A DNA stretch of 64,000 nucleotides from Flavobacterium panacis (GCF_024649945.1 NZ_JANKMS010000002.1:248001-312000); one strand, 5' to 3'. Counted from the first letter of the stretch, positions 42,694 through 52,630 are shown. Notes: generated by a model not told the origin, from the letters alone. Numbers and translations: made by a program.

Positions 42694-44997
42694 ATGAAGG
42701 TCTGTATTGCTGAGAAACCAAGTGTAGCACGTGAAATCGCATCCGTTTTAGGCGCCAATACCAAACATGACGGATATTACGAAGGCAACGGTTATGCGGT
42801 AACTTATACTTTCGGGCATTTATGTACCTTAAAAGAACCTAACGATTACAAACCGCACTGGAAAAGCTGGGATTTAAATAATCTTCCCATGCTTCCTGAT
42901 AAATTTGAAACCAAAGTAGTTCAGAATTCTGGAATCCAGAAGCAGTTTAAAATTATAAAAACACTTTTTGAAAAAGCCGAATTGGTTATCAATTGCGGGG
43001 ATGCTGGGCAGGAAGGAGAATTAATTCAGCGTTGGGTGATGAACGAAGCGCATTACAAAGGCGAAATAAAACGTTTATGGATTTCCTCCCTGACTACCGA
43101 AGCCATAAAAGAAGGTTTTGATAATCTGAAACCCTCTGAAAACTACGACAATTTATTCTATGCCGGATTTTCGAGAGCAATTGGCGACTGGCTTCTCGGA
43201 ATGAATGCTACACGTTTATATACCGTAAAACATGGCGGTTATAAACAAGTTTTATCTATTGGACGCGTTCAAACGCCGACATTGGCAATGGTTGTGGACC
43301 GATTTAAAGAAATCGAAAACTTTAAACCTCAACCTTATTGGGAATTACAGACTTTGTATCGCGAAACGCTTTTTAGCTATGAAGAAGGACGTTTCTTAAA
43401 TAAAGCTGACGGAGAAATTCTAGCCGAAAAAGTAAAAGAAAGTGATTTTGAAATTGTTTCTGTCGATAAGAAAAACGGAAACGAATATGCTCCAAAACTC
43501 TTTGATTTAACAGGTTTACAAGTCTATTGCAATCAGAAATTTGGTTTTTCAGCCGAAGAAACGTTGAAAATTGCCCAGACATTATACGAACAAAAAGCGA
43601 TTACTTATCCCAGAGTAGATACTACTTTTCTTCCGGGAGACATTTATCCAAAAGTACCTGGAATTCTGCAAAAACTGACCAATTACAGTCATTTAACAGA
43701 ACCTCTTTTAGGAAAGAAAATCAAAAAATCGCCAAAGGTTTTTAATGATAAAAAAGTAACCGATCACCACGCTATTATTCCAACCGGAATCGAAATTAAT
43801 CTGCCTCATAATCAGCAGCAGGTTTATGATATTATTACCAAACGTTTTATTGCAGTATTTTATGATGATTGTCTCGTAGCCAATACTACCGTAATCGGAA
43901 AAGCGGCAGATGTTACTTTTAAAGCCACAGGAAAAGAAATCCTGAAAAAAGGTTTTAGAGTGGTTTTTGAAGATCCAAATGCTAAAGAAAAAGAACCGGA
44001 TTTATTGCCGAGTTTTGTTGTGGGCGAAAAAGGACCACATGAACCTTCTTTCCTTCAAAAAGAAACCAAACCGCCCAATCATTTTACAGAAGCCACTTTG
44101 CTGCGCGCAATGGAAACCGCAGGAAAACAAGTCGACGACGAAGATCTGCGAGAATTGATGAAAGAAAATGGAATTGGTCGACCGTCAACTCGTGCGAATA
44201 TTATTGAAACACTTTTTAAACGTCAATATATTGTTCGAAACAAAAAACAGGTTTTACCCACTATAACAGGAATTCAGTTGATTGATACGATTCAGAATGA
44301 ATTAATCAAATCGGCTGAACTTACAGGTTCTTGGGAAAAGCAGTTGAAAGATATCGAAAAAGGTACTTTTACAGCTGCGGCTTTTATTAAAAACATGAAA
44401 CGTATGGTTGAAGCTTTGGTTTACGAGGTTAGAAGCGAAACCAAACATGCCAATATTTCTTATGCGGCAACAATTCAGAAACCAGTTGTAAAAGCAGAGA
44501 AAAAAAAAGCAGCAGGAATTTTGGCTGAAACTTGTCCGAAATGTCAAAAAGGAACTTTTATAAAAGGAAAATCCGCTTTTGGTTGCAGCGAATACAAATC
44601 GGGTTGTGATTTTGTACTTCCTTATGTTTTTCATGATAAAAAAATAACAGAACCACAATATTTAAGATTGCTTCAAAAAGGCTCAACGGTAAATATAAAA
44701 GGTTTCAAAATCGATTCGGGAACTTTAGAAGGTTTGATTCGTTTTGAGGAAAATTATAAACTCAAATTAGAGCCCAAAAAAACAGATAAAAAAACCGAGC
44801 CAAAAGAAAATTCAGATGCTTTGGTTTGCCCGAAATGCAAAAAAGGAACTATTCTAAAAGGCAAAACCGCTTATGGCTGCGCTGAATATAAATCAGGTTG
44901 CGATTTTAAAGTAACTTTTGATGAAGTTAGAGCTAAGCTTCAAGATCAAAAACCAACAAAGGAATTGGTTTACTTGATTTTATCTGCGAGCGTATAA
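42694..44997 (+). CDS. topB: DNA topoisomerase III
   Basis: Type IA topoisomerase that separates DNA during replication and recombination. The TOPRIM start (MKVCIAEKPSVAREIASVLG) and NCGDAGQEGELIQRWV (metal/acidic residues) are followed by the active-site Tyr, Y305 in AITYPRVDT. The C-terminal end carries two zinc-ribbon repeats: CPKCQKGTFIKGKSAFGC...CDF near 613 and CPKCKKGTILKGKTAYGC...CDF near 711. At 767 residues it is a full-length enzyme of the chromosomal Bacteroidota type. No conjugation genes are nearby, so it is not part of a visible mobile element. Confidence 0.95.
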   Translation: MKVCIAEKPSVAREIASVLGANTKHDGYYEGNGYAVTYTFGHLCTLKEPNDYKPHWKSWDLNNLPMLPDKFETKVVQNSGIQKQFKIIKTLFEKAELVINCGDAGQEGELIQRWVMNEAHYKGEIKRLWISSLTTEAIKEGFDNLKPSENYDNLFYAGFSRAIGDWLLGMNATRLYTVKHGGYKQVLSIGRVQTPTLAMVVDRFKEIENFKPQPYWELQTLYRETLFSYEEGRFLNKADGEILAEKVKESDFEIVSVDKKNGNEYAPKLFDLTGLQVYCNQKFGFSAEETLKIAQTLYEQKAITYPRVDTTFLPGDIYPKVPGILQKLTNYSHLTEPLLGKKIKKSPKVFNDKKVTDHHAIIPTGIEINLPHNQQQVYDIITKRFIAVFYDDCLVANTTVIGKAADVTFKATGKEILKKGFRVVFEDPNAKEKEPDLLPSFVVGEKGPHEPSFLQKETKPPNHFTEATLLRAMETAGKQVDDEDLRELMKENGIGRPSTRANIIETLFKRQYIVRNKKQVLPTITGIQLIDTIQNELIKSAELTGSWEKQLKDIEKGTFTAAAFIKNMKRMVEALVYEVRSETKHANISYAATIQKPVVKAEKKKAAGILAETCPKCQKGTFIKGKSAFGCSEYKSGCDFVLPYVFHDKKITEPQYLRLLQKGSTVNIKGFKIDSGTLEGLIRFEENYKLKLEPKKTDKKTEPKENSDALVCPKCKKGTILKGKTAYGCAEYKSGCDFKVTFDEVRAKLQDQKPTKELVYLILSASV

Positions 44998-45039
44998 TTT
45001 TTTTGCCACAGATTTAAAGGATTATATTGATTTTTGTTT

Positions 45040-45163
45040 GCCACGAATTACACTAATTTCCACTAATTTATTTTTTTATGCTGCTGATAACTATTGGGAG
45101 TGGCAAAATTTGTATAGCAAATATTTCAATAAATAATTCGTGGAAATTAGTGTAATTCGTGGC
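45040..45163. repeat. Inverted repeat with 28-base arms
   Basis: GCCACGAATTACACTAATTT at 45040 and its complement at the 45163 end (AAATTAGTGTAATTCGTGGC), with a 68-base loop. A transcript would form a long hairpin; it may act as a terminator for topB. Confidence 0.75.
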
Positions 45164-45218
45164 TAAAAAAATTTTCATACTTTAGTACCACCATTTACAA
45201 AACCAAAACTCACAAAAT

Positions 45219-45692
45219 ATGTTTCAGAAAATTACTCTTATTGCGCTTCTAATAGCTTTCGTTTCCTGCCAGAAAAAAGAAACTGTTGAAAAAGACAAAA
45301 TCAAATTGGCCGACTGGTTAATCGGAAACTGGGAAAACACTTCTACAGAAGGCGTTTTAAGCGAAAACTGGCAAAAACTAAACGACAGTACTTTTAGCGC
45401 TTCTTCTTATTTTATAAAAGGAAAAGACACTTTGCATTTTGAAACTATTATTTTGGCTCAATTAGGAGAAACGTTAACTTACAAAGCAACTGTAAAAGGG
45501 CAAAACGACGACAAACCTGTTTTCTTCCCTGCTACTTCTGAGACAGATAAACAGTTGGTTTTTGAAAATCCTAAACACGACTATCCTCAAAAAATTACTT
45601 ATATAAAAGGTGCAAATACTTTGACAGCAGAGATTTCCGGAAATTTGAATGGAAAACCAAGTTCTGAGAAGTTTGTGATGACAAAGAAGTAA
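45219..45692 (+). CDS. DUF6265-type lipoprotein, copy 1
   Basis: Lipobox FVSC (Cys at 17). The domain LADWLIGNWENTSTEGVLSE... and the closing ENPKHDYPQKITYIK are shared with the second copy at 46292 (WFIGEWGNKSAEGELTE and ENPKHDYPSKIVYNK), fitting the DUF6265 family, a small beta-barrel-like envelope protein of unknown function. It is separated from its paralogue by one unrelated gene, so a duplication followed by insertion is likely. Confidence 0.78.
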   Translation: MFQKITLIALLIAFVSCQKKETVEKDKIKLADWLIGNWENTSTEGVLSENWQKLNDSTFSASSYFIKGKDTLHFETIILAQLGETLTYKATVKGQNDDKPVFFPATSETDKQLVFENPKHDYPQKITYIKGANTLTAEISGNLNGKPSSEKFVMTKK

Positions 45693-45694
45693 AT

Positions 45695-46237
45695 ATGAAG
45701 TTACTAAAAGGCTGCCTAATATCTTTAATTATATCCATTTTACTTATCTTGGTTGGATTTTATTTTCTTAAAAATAACATTCTAACCAACTTAGAAGCAT
45801 CAAATAAGGAGGTAAATCAAAAATGGAATAGTTACATCTCTATTTTAAAAGAAAGAAACTCTCATTTACTAAAGCAGAATTTAAAAAATGACAGCTTAAA
45901 ATATTATTTTGAAAAAAGCAAGTCAATAAATTTCAAAGAAAATTCGAAAAGATTTGAATACAACGAGTATAAAATAAATAAATTCATCAAACCAGATTCT
46001 TTAATTCTAAGTTTAAATGATTCATTAAATTCTAATATAAATACCTATAACAAAGTTGCTAGGAAATATAATTTTTATAAATTAAAATTCCCAAATTCTT
46101 TCATTATCAGAAAAACAAATCTCAATAAAAGGTTTAAATATTTTGAGATTAAATATGGCTCAGACAACGAAGAAATAATGTCGAAAAAGAAAAAAAAAGG
46201 CGAATGGATTAAAAATGGCGGAACATATCCAATGTAA
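45695..46237 (+). CDS. Hypothetical N-anchored protein, 180 aa
   Basis: Starts two bases after the DUF6265 stop, so translation is coupled. Membrane helix at about 5-26, then a helical, very basic domain (Lys/Asn-rich), with a KKKKKGEW stretch near the end. It resembles the general shape of LemA-type proteins (membrane helix plus helical bundle) but lacks clear family residues; I would not assign it. More AT-rich than neighbours. Confidence 0.55.
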   Translation: MKLLKGCLISLIISILLILVGFYFLKNNILTNLEASNKEVNQKWNSYISILKERNSHLLKQNLKNDSLKYYFEKSKSINFKENSKRFEYNEYKINKFIKPDSLILSLNDSLNSNINTYNKVARKYNFYKLKFPNSFIIRKTNLNKRFKYFEIKYGSDNEEIMSKKKKKGEWIKNGGTYPM

Positions 46238-46291
46238 TATTTATCGAAATAAAACTAACTATCAAATAGTTACACAGAAAAATTACAAATC

Positions 46292-46792
46292 ATGAAACTA
46301 TACATTACTTTATTCTTAGCATTTGTTTTAATACTATTAACTTCTTGCAAAAAAGAAATCAAAACCGAAACTCCCGTTAAAACCTATCCTAATCTTGCCA
46401 AAGCCAAATGGTTTATAGGCGAATGGGGAAATAAATCGGCTGAAGGCGAACTTACCGAACGTTGGAAAAAAGAAAATGATTCGGTTTATTTTGGCGAATC
46501 TTACTTTGTTGTGGGCGAAAAAGATACCGTTTTTGGAGAACATGTAAAGCTTGAAGATAAAAATGGCAAACTGTCTTTTATCGTTACTGTTCCAGGACAA
46601 AATGACGAACTTCCGGTTACTTTTGAAATGACTTCATCTACAGACAATCAGATTGTTTTTGAAAACCCAAAACATGATTATCCTTCTAAAATTGTTTATA
46701 ATAAAGTTGGAAATGATTCTTTAGTTGCAGAGATTTTCGGTTTAAAAAAAGGAAAAGTGGCTTCTGAGAAGTTTTTAATGGCAAAGAGGTAA
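46292..46792 (+). CDS. DUF6265-type lipoprotein, copy 2
   Basis: Lipobox LLTSC (Cys at 19). Clear paralogue of the protein at 45219: same start of the domain, same VPGQND/VKGQND strand, and the same ENPKHDYP motif near the end. Function unknown; a ligand-binding barrel is plausible. It is followed 10 bases later by the DUF3592 gene. Confidence 0.78.
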   Translation: MKLYITLFLAFVLILLTSCKKEIKTETPVKTYPNLAKAKWFIGEWGNKSAEGELTERWKKENDSVYFGESYFVVGEKDTVFGEHVKLEDKNGKLSFIVTVPGQNDELPVTFEMTSSTDNQIVFENPKHDYPSKIVYNKVGNDSLVAEIFGLKKGKVASEKFLMAKR

Positions 46793-46802
46793 TTGTTTTA
46801 AA

Positions 46803-47159
46803 ATGTGGTTTATTATACTTGGTTTTTCTTTTTTAGGGCTTATTATTCTAGTAAATGGTATTCTATATTTAAAGTATTCGTATATTCCAAAATCATTTAT
46901 ACCTCTTGAAAGTAAAATAATTCGTTTTGAAGAAAGGATAAGATGGCGTGATGCTGCAGGAAGTCCAAGAAATCCAGAAGTATCAGAAACCTACTATACG
47001 CCAATTATAGAATATACTTTTAATGGTGAAAAACATACGTATCAAGGACAGATTCCGATAAGGTTTGCAACTTATAATTTCAATCGCAAAATAGCATTAT
47101 ACATTAATCCAAAAAAGCAATCTGATGTCAGACATAAAGTTAAATACCATTGGGAATGA
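46803..47159 (+). CDS. DUF3592 domain membrane protein
   Basis: One membrane helix (about 4-25), then a short beta domain: SKIIRFEERIRWRDAAGS, then TPIIEYTFNGEKHTYQG and IALYINPKKQSDV. The ...Y.P.IEYTF.G....Y and Y.NP....  order is typical of DUF3592, of unknown function. It overlaps the next gene's start by 35 bases. Confidence 0.8.
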   Translation: MWFIILGFSFLGLIILVNGILYLKYSYIPKSFIPLESKIIRFEERIRWRDAAGSPRNPEVSETYYTPIIEYTFNGEKHTYQGQIPIRFATYNFNRKIALYINPKKQSDVRHKVKYHWE

Positions 47160-47493
47160 GCTATGGAATGGCTATGAAAAGCATAATGAAATTCGAGCTT
47201 TTTTAATTGATTTAATTCAAAGCGGAACTACTTCTTTTATTTTTAAATACAATCGAATAGAAAAATCAATGAATACTACTTTCGATTTTAGATTTTATTG
47301 CATAGAAAATCAAGTTGAAAAAGAGTTATTCTACGTTAATTGCAGTTCTACCAGAAAGACTTTGCTTTCTTTTTTATCAATTCTTAATCATATTACTGAA
47401 AACTATGAAATTGATTTAGTAAATGAATTCGCAAACGACGGTTATTTTTATGATAGTAAGAAGGAAGAAATTGTACGATATATTTATCCATAA
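47125..47493 (+). CDS. Hypothetical protein, 122 aa, overlapping the DUF3592 gene
   Basis: Soluble small protein beginning at ATG 47125, inside the end of the DUF3592 gene; no later in-frame ATG exists near its start, so a 35-base overlap is likely. Content: an amphipathic N-terminal helix (HNEIRAFLIDLIQSG), a strand section (SFIFKYNRIEKSMNTTFDFR) and a helix (TRKTLLSFLSILNHITENYE). Unrecognised, possibly related to the Imm-type small immunity proteins in shape, which is only speculation. Confidence 0.55.
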   Translation: MSDIKLNTIGNELWNGYEKHNEIRAFLIDLIQSGTTSFIFKYNRIEKSMNTTFDFRFYCIENQVEKELFYVNCSSTRKTLLSFLSILNHITENYEIDLVNEFANDGYFYDSKKEEIVRYIYP

Positions 47494-47555
47494 TTTCTAA
47501 CAGAAAAAGTCCAATAAGAAAGCTTAGAAGCTCAGAATCTTAGCAACTTAAAAAA

Positions 47556-48716
47556 TCACTCATTCTCCCCAATCTTATTCACCATAAAAATCATCAGAAT
47601 CCCTAAAAGGGCCATAATTAAAAATGCCCATTTCATACTTAAATATTCGGAAATAAAACCAACCATTGGCGGTACCAATAAAAATCCCAAATAACCAATT
47701 GTAGATATTGAAGTTAAGGCAGAACCACTGCTTAGTTTTGAAGATCTTCCAGCAATACTAAAAACCAAAGGAACTACGCAAGAAACTCCAAATCCGATTA
47801 AAACATAACCGAAAATAGTTGGGTAAGCATATGGGAGAATAAAACAGATTCCAAAACCTATTGTAATTAAAATTCCGCTGTACAAAAGGATTTTTTTAGT
47901 TCCAAACTTCATTACACCATAATCGCCAAAAATACGTCCCAAGGTAACTGCGGAAGCAAAAAAGACAAATGCTGCACTGGTTAATTTTGGAGAAGCTTTT
48001 AGAATATTTTCGAAGTAAATTCCGCTCCAGTCGTACATTGTATTTTCGCAAGCCATAGAAACAAAACAAATCAAGGCAAACTTAACCAAGTTTTTTTCGG
48101 GCATTGAGAAGAATTTCTTTTTAACTGGAACAGGTTCATTATGAATACTCATTGGGTAAAAACAAGCCGTTAGCGCCAACATAAAAACACTCACTCCCAA
48201 TAAATGGTGCGATGGTGCAATTTTCTGTGTCACCATTACATACCCCAAACCAGCTCCTGAGAAAACGGCTATACTCCAAACCGCATGAAAACGAGTAATA
48301 ATTGATTTTGGATATAATTTTTGCACTTCAAGCGACTGTGCATTAATCGATAAATTGAAAATATTACGAGAGGCTCCAAAAATTAAAAGTACAATAACCA
48401 ACTGCCAAACAAAAGCTACCAAACCTGGCAATGAGAGCACAATATTAAACATAATGGCTCCCAAAAGCATAATATAGCGGCTGCTGTATTTATTCAATAA
48501 TTTTCCTGTAAAAGGCATTGTCAGCATTAAACCAATCGGAAAAGCGAATAAAACGGCTCCAAATTGTGCTTCACTTAAATGTAATTGTGCTTGTATATGT
48601 GGAATTCTCGATACCCAAGAAGAATATCCAAAACCTGAAAGAAAGAAAAAAACTGTATTAGCTATACGATATCCTCTAGGAGTGTTTTGAATTTTTTTAA
48701 AGAAAGATAAAATCAT
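47556..48716 (-). CDS. MFS transporter (YbjJ-type)
   Basis: 386 residues with twelve hydrophobic segments and the MFS cytoplasmic loop MPFTGKLLNKYSSRYIMLL between helices 2 and 3. The opening (ANTVFFFLSGFGYSSWVSRI) and the LHLSEAQFGAVLFAFPIGLM section match the YbjJ-like inner-membrane group. Substrate unknown. Convergent with the preceding gene and divergent from the iron-uptake locus. Confidence 0.87.
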   Translation of the reverse strand: MILSFFKKIQNTPRGYRIANTVFFFLSGFGYSSWVSRIPHIQAQLHLSEAQFGAVLFAFPIGLMLTMPFTGKLLNKYSSRYIMLLGAIMFNIVLSLPGLVAFVWQLVIVLLIFGASRNIFNLSINAQSLEVQKLYPKSIITRFHAVWSIAVFSGAGLGYVMVTQKIAPSHHLLGVSVFMLALTACFYPMSIHNEPVPVKKKFFSMPEKNLVKFALICFVSMACENTMYDWSGIYFENILKASPKLTSAAFVFFASAVTLGRIFGDYGVMKFGTKKILLYSGILITIGFGICFILPYAYPTIFGYVLIGFGVSCVVPLVFSIAGRSSKLSSGSALTSISTIGYLGFLLVPPMVGFISEYLSMKWAFLIMALLGILMIFMVNKIGENE

Positions 48717-48968
48717 GAAGTTGTTTTTCAGACTGCAAAATTAAGGCTTTTTTCAGGGGAAGCTACTTTCTTTCTCCTTTTTTCACAAAAACTTAAATTT
48801 CTTTCCAATAGTTCAAAAAACAGAATCCCCTTGCTTTCTTAAAAAAATCTTAAGATTTACTAAATAAATCATTAAAATATAATTTGTTATAGGAAATATA
48901 ATTTTTACATTTGCCCTGTTTTTATTTATTCTAAATAAGAACTAATTATAAACCAATAAAAATTAGCA
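48717..48968. other. Divergent promoter region, MFS gene / iron locus
   Basis: Contains the promoter and Fur-like site of the TonB receptor described separately. No other clear element. Confidence 0.5.
48884..48940 (+). promoter_or_regulatory. Promoter and Fur-box-like palindrome of the first TonB receptor
   Basis: TTG at 48884-48886 and TACATTTG at 48906-48913 form a good promoter. TTATTTATTCTAAATAA (48922-48938) is a perfect 7-3-7 palindrome just downstream of the expected start site, where a repressor such as Fur would block transcription. TATTCTAAATAAGA recurs at 52631-52644. Confidence 0.55.
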
Positions 48969-51287
48969 ATGAATTATGTCAGTTTGAAAACTTCACGTTT
49001 TCTATTTACACTCAGTTTTTTATTTTCTTTCCTATCCGGTTTTGCACAGAATAACGGAAAAATTAAAGGAACCATTACTACCTCAGATGGTGAATTGGCC
49101 GCAGGAGTTAACATCATTTTAAAAAATTCCAAATATTGGACTGTTTCCGATGAAAACGGAAATTTCGAATTCAACAGGGTAAAACCAAACACTTATACTT
49201 TACAAATTTCATTAACTGGTTACGAGACTTCAGAAAGCGAAGTAATTGTGGCAGAAAGCGAAACTTCAACTATCAATTTACAATTAAAAGTTTCTAATAA
49301 AGAATTAAAAGAAGTTGTAGTAAATGGTAAAAAGAGCATCTTGTCTAAAAAAACAGATTATGTTGCCAGAATGCCTTTAACTAATATTGAAAATCCACAG
49401 GTTTACAGTGTAATTCAAAAAGAGCTTTTACTACAGCAAGTAGCAGTAGATATTAAAGGTGCTGTTATGAATGCCCCTGGAGTTGTATCAATTAGTTATC
49501 CTTCGGGTGGAGTTGGAATGATTTTCAGAGGATTTTCTATTGGAGTCAATTCCCGTAACGGAATGGAAACAGTTTCGGGACGTTCTTCTGTTGATCTTGG
49601 TAACGTAGAGCGCATTGAAATCTTAAAAGGACCTTCTGGAACTTTATTTGGTTCTTCGGTATCTTCTTTTGGAGGTGTTGTGAATCTTGTTACAAAAAAA
49701 CCTTTTGAAACAACTGCTGCCGAAGTATCTTATACAACTGGAAGCTACAATTTAAACCGATTGACTGTAGATGTTAATACCCCTTTAAATCAGGAAAAAA
49801 CAGTTTTATTCAGAATCAACATGGGGGTTCACAGAGAGAAAAGCTTTCTTGATTATGGTTTTAACAACACTCTCCTATTCGCTCCAAGTTTAACATATAA
49901 GGCATCTGACAAACTTACTTTTAATTTTGACGCAGAGCTTTATAATGTGAACAACACCAGACGTACTTATAACACTTATAACGCAGATTCTGGAATAACA
50001 AATCCTAGTCAGTTACAAATTGATTACAAAAAATCGATGTTTCATGATGATAACGATGCTAAATCAACGGCTACGAAATTCTTTGGACAAGCTGAATATC
50101 AAATATCCGAAAACTGGAAATCGACAACTGTATTCTCTTTTGTAGGCGAAGATGTAGAACGCAGTTACCAAAGTTATGCTGTGTGGAGTTCACCAACACA
50201 GACAGCTAGAAGAGTTGGACTTTGGGGACCTATTTTTAATAACTACACCAACATTCAGGAAAACATTAACGGGCAGTTTTCAACTGGAAGCATCAAACAT
50301 AAATTCTTAGCTGGTGTAAACTATAGACTTTACAGTTCAAACTTTTCAGGCGGATCGACTTTTACACTTGACAATATTGACGTTACAACTCCTTTCAGCC
50401 CTATCAGAAGAAAAGCAGTTGATGCCGGTCTAAACCTAACAACTTCTCCCGTTGCCGACCAAAAAACAATTAGTGCGTATGCTTGCGACGTAGTAAATTT
50501 TACAGATAAATTTTCTGCAATGTTAAGTTTGCGTCTGGACAATTTTGAAAGAGCAAAAGTTGGAACTGTGGAAGGTTACAGCCAGACCGCACTTTCTCCT
50601 AAGTTTGGATTAGTGTATGAATTTGTAAAAGATCAGGTTGCGGTATTTACAAACTATATGAACGGTTTTCAAAATGTACAGCCTGTAACGCAGCCAGATC
50701 AAACGTTATTAGTTTTAGACCCAATTTATGCCGTACAATATGAAGGAGGTTTAAAAGCAGAAACGTCTAATAAAAAATTAAGCGGTTCTATTAGCTACTA
50801 CAACATTACAATTGATAATGCAACAAGAGTTGATGCAGGATACACTATTCAAGATGGTAAACAGGTAAGTAAAGGTGTTGATTTTGAATTAATGGCAACT
50901 CCAATTAACGGACTTAGCATTGTAAGTGGATATGCCTATAATGACAACCGAATTGTAAGAGCTTCTGATCCTACTATTGAAGGAAAAAAAGCTACAAGTT
51001 CTCCTGAGAATGTGGTAAACTTCTGGACTACTTATACTTTCCAAAATAAATTGAAAGGATTAGGAATTGGTGCAGGTGCAAACTATATTGACAAGAACTA
51101 CTTTACAGCAAATAACTTAGTTTATATGCCTTCTTATACCGTTTACAATGCAACTGTATATTATGAAAAACCAACATGGAGATTAGGTTTAAAATTTAAC
51201 AACATTACAAACGAAAAATACTGGGATTTCTGGGGTTCATCAATGGCGCCAGCCAATTTGTTAGCTAACCTAACAATTAAATTTTAA
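48969..51287 (+). CDS. TonB-dependent receptor, siderophore-type
   Basis: Outer-membrane receptor of 772 residues. Signal peptide 1-26; a carboxypeptidase-like regulatory domain (about 28-115, GKIKGTITTSDGELAAGVNI); a plug domain (about 145-240) with GMIFRGFSIGVNSRNG and VERIEILKGPSGTLFGSS; and a C-terminal 22-strand barrel ending in LLANLTIKF. It is the first gene of an iron-uptake locus with its own promoter and Fur-like site. The terminator-like hairpin after it (51309-51340) separates it from the PepSY gene. Confidence 0.93.
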   Translation: MNYVSLKTSRFLFTLSFLFSFLSGFAQNNGKIKGTITTSDGELAAGVNIILKNSKYWTVSDENGNFEFNRVKPNTYTLQISLTGYETSESEVIVAESETSTINLQLKVSNKELKEVVVNGKKSILSKKTDYVARMPLTNIENPQVYSVIQKELLLQQVAVDIKGAVMNAPGVVSISYPSGGVGMIFRGFSIGVNSRNGMETVSGRSSVDLGNVERIEILKGPSGTLFGSSVSSFGGVVNLVTKKPFETTAAEVSYTTGSYNLNRLTVDVNTPLNQEKTVLFRINMGVHREKSFLDYGFNNTLLFAPSLTYKASDKLTFNFDAELYNVNNTRRTYNTYNADSGITNPSQLQIDYKKSMFHDDNDAKSTATKFFGQAEYQISENWKSTTVFSFVGEDVERSYQSYAVWSSPTQTARRVGLWGPIFNNYTNIQENINGQFSTGSIKHKFLAGVNYRLYSSNFSGGSTFTLDNIDVTTPFSPIRRKAVDAGLNLTTSPVADQKTISAYACDVVNFTDKFSAMLSLRLDNFERAKVGTVEGYSQTALSPKFGLVYEFVKDQVAVFTNYMNGFQNVQPVTQPDQTLLVLDPIYAVQYEGGLKAETSNKKLSGSISYYNITIDNATRVDAGYTIQDGKQVSKGVDFELMATPINGLSIVSGYAYNDNRIVRASDPTIEGKKATSSPENVVNFWTTYTFQNKLKGLGIGAGANYIDKNYFTANNLVYMPSYTVYNATVYYEKPTWRLGLKFNNITNEKYWDFWGSSMAPANLLANLTIKF

Positions 51288-51308
51288 GATCTAAAAAACA
51301 GTTAAACT

Positions 51309-51340
51309 GACGCCTCAATTTTATAAATTGAGGCGCTTTT
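51309..51340 (+). terminator. Terminator between receptor and PepSY genes
   Basis: GCCTCAATTT pairs with AAATTGAGGC around a 3-nt loop, followed by CTTTT. With this short T tract some read-through is possible. Confidence 0.65.
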
Positions 51341-51365
51341 AATTATAACAATCAGAATTATTTTT

Positions 51366-52502
51366 ATGACTTTTAAAAAACTCATTCTTAAAATTCACTT
51401 GTGGCTGGGGTTAGCCTCTGGCCTCATTGTAGTTATATTGGGTGTTACAGGATGTCTATATTCTTTTGAAGAAGAACTACGTCCAATTGTTCACGATTAT
51501 TATCAGGTCGATCAGGTTAAAGAAAAAAAACTTCCTCTAAGCCAAATTATAGAAATTGCAAAAAAAGCCAACACAAATCCGAAAGAATCTATTTCAGGAT
51601 GCCGAATCGTTAATGAAGATAACCGCACTGTAATTGTTTGGTTTTTTGAAGAGTTAAACCCAGATGCTTTTTGGTATTGGAATCAATATCAAAGTACTTA
51701 TCTCTACGTAGATCCTTACAGCGGAAAAGTAAAAAAACAAGAAAATGTCAATTTTGAGTTTTTTGTTTTTGTTCGAATGTTGCATCAAACGCTATGTTTA
51801 AACGGCAAAATTGGAGATTATATTACAGGAACAGCAACTATTATATTTATAATTTCTTTAATTACAGGTCTTATCCTTTGGTGGCCCAAAAACAAACAAG
51901 CAGCCAAACAACGTTTTTGGTTCAAGTGGAAAGATTCTACAAAATGGAAGCGTAAAAACTACGATTTACACAACATCATGGGGTTTTATTCTCTATTTTT
52001 TGCTTTACTAATTGCCTTAACAGGTTTAGTCTGGGCATTTAAATCGTATGACAAAGGAATACAATGGCTATTGAATGGAGGAAAAACATATGAAAGAGAA
52101 AAAATCGTATCTGACACTACTCAATACACAAAAATCAATTCGACCGATAAAGCCTTTGCTTCTCTAAAACAATTGCATCCAAAAGCAAAAAGTTATTATT
52201 TATTTGCTCCAAAAGAAAACGACTCTTTGGCAACTTTTAATACTTTCATCAGATACAAAAATCGTTTTGACGATACAGCTGTAGATTTTGATCAATATAC
52301 CGGCAAACCACTTAGAACAATAAGATACGAAGATCGAAATAATGGTGACAAATTCCGTTTTATAAACTACGACCTTCATGTGGGCAGTATTCTGGGTTTT
52401 CCGGGAAAAGTACTTGCTTTTTTTGTCAGTATGATTTGTGCTAGCTTACCAATCACTGGATTTCTGATTTGGTGGGGACGAAATAATAAAAAAGCTAAAT
52501 AG
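51366..52502 (+). CDS. PepSY-associated membrane protein (PiuB-type)
   Basis: 378 residues with four membrane helices (about 15-36, 158-180, 205-228, 345-365) and PepSY domains between them. The opening KLILKIHLWLGLASGLIVVI and later YDLHNIMGFYSLFFALLIAL, and DLHVGSILGFPGKVLAFFVS show conserved His that are usual in this family, linked to siderophore-iron reduction. Its position right after the receptor gene supports a role in releasing iron at the inner membrane. Confidence 0.9.
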   Translation: MTFKKLILKIHLWLGLASGLIVVILGVTGCLYSFEEELRPIVHDYYQVDQVKEKKLPLSQIIEIAKKANTNPKESISGCRIVNEDNRTVIVWFFEELNPDAFWYWNQYQSTYLYVDPYSGKVKKQENVNFEFFVFVRMLHQTLCLNGKIGDYITGTATIIFIISLITGLILWWPKNKQAAKQRFWFKWKDSTKWKRKNYDLHNIMGFYSLFFALLIALTGLVWAFKSYDKGIQWLLNGGKTYEREKIVSDTTQYTKINSTDKAFASLKQLHPKAKSYYLFAPKENDSLATFNTFIRYKNRFDDTAVDFDQYTGKPLRTIRYEDRNNGDKFRFINYDLHVGSILGFPGKVLAFFVSMICASLPITGFLIWWGRNNKKAK

Positions 52503-52630
52503 TAGTACCATTAACCACAATAAATTATAGTTGCCAAAACATATAAATGATATACTTTGAAAAACTTTAAAACAGATTCTTTACGAAGAGTGAATTAATT
52601 TGGAGTTTTTTAGACTTTTTTATTTTTAAC

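Noticed and set aside
42694..44997. topB as part of a conjugative element
   Set aside because: No relaxase, tra genes, integrase or attachment sites are visible nearby.
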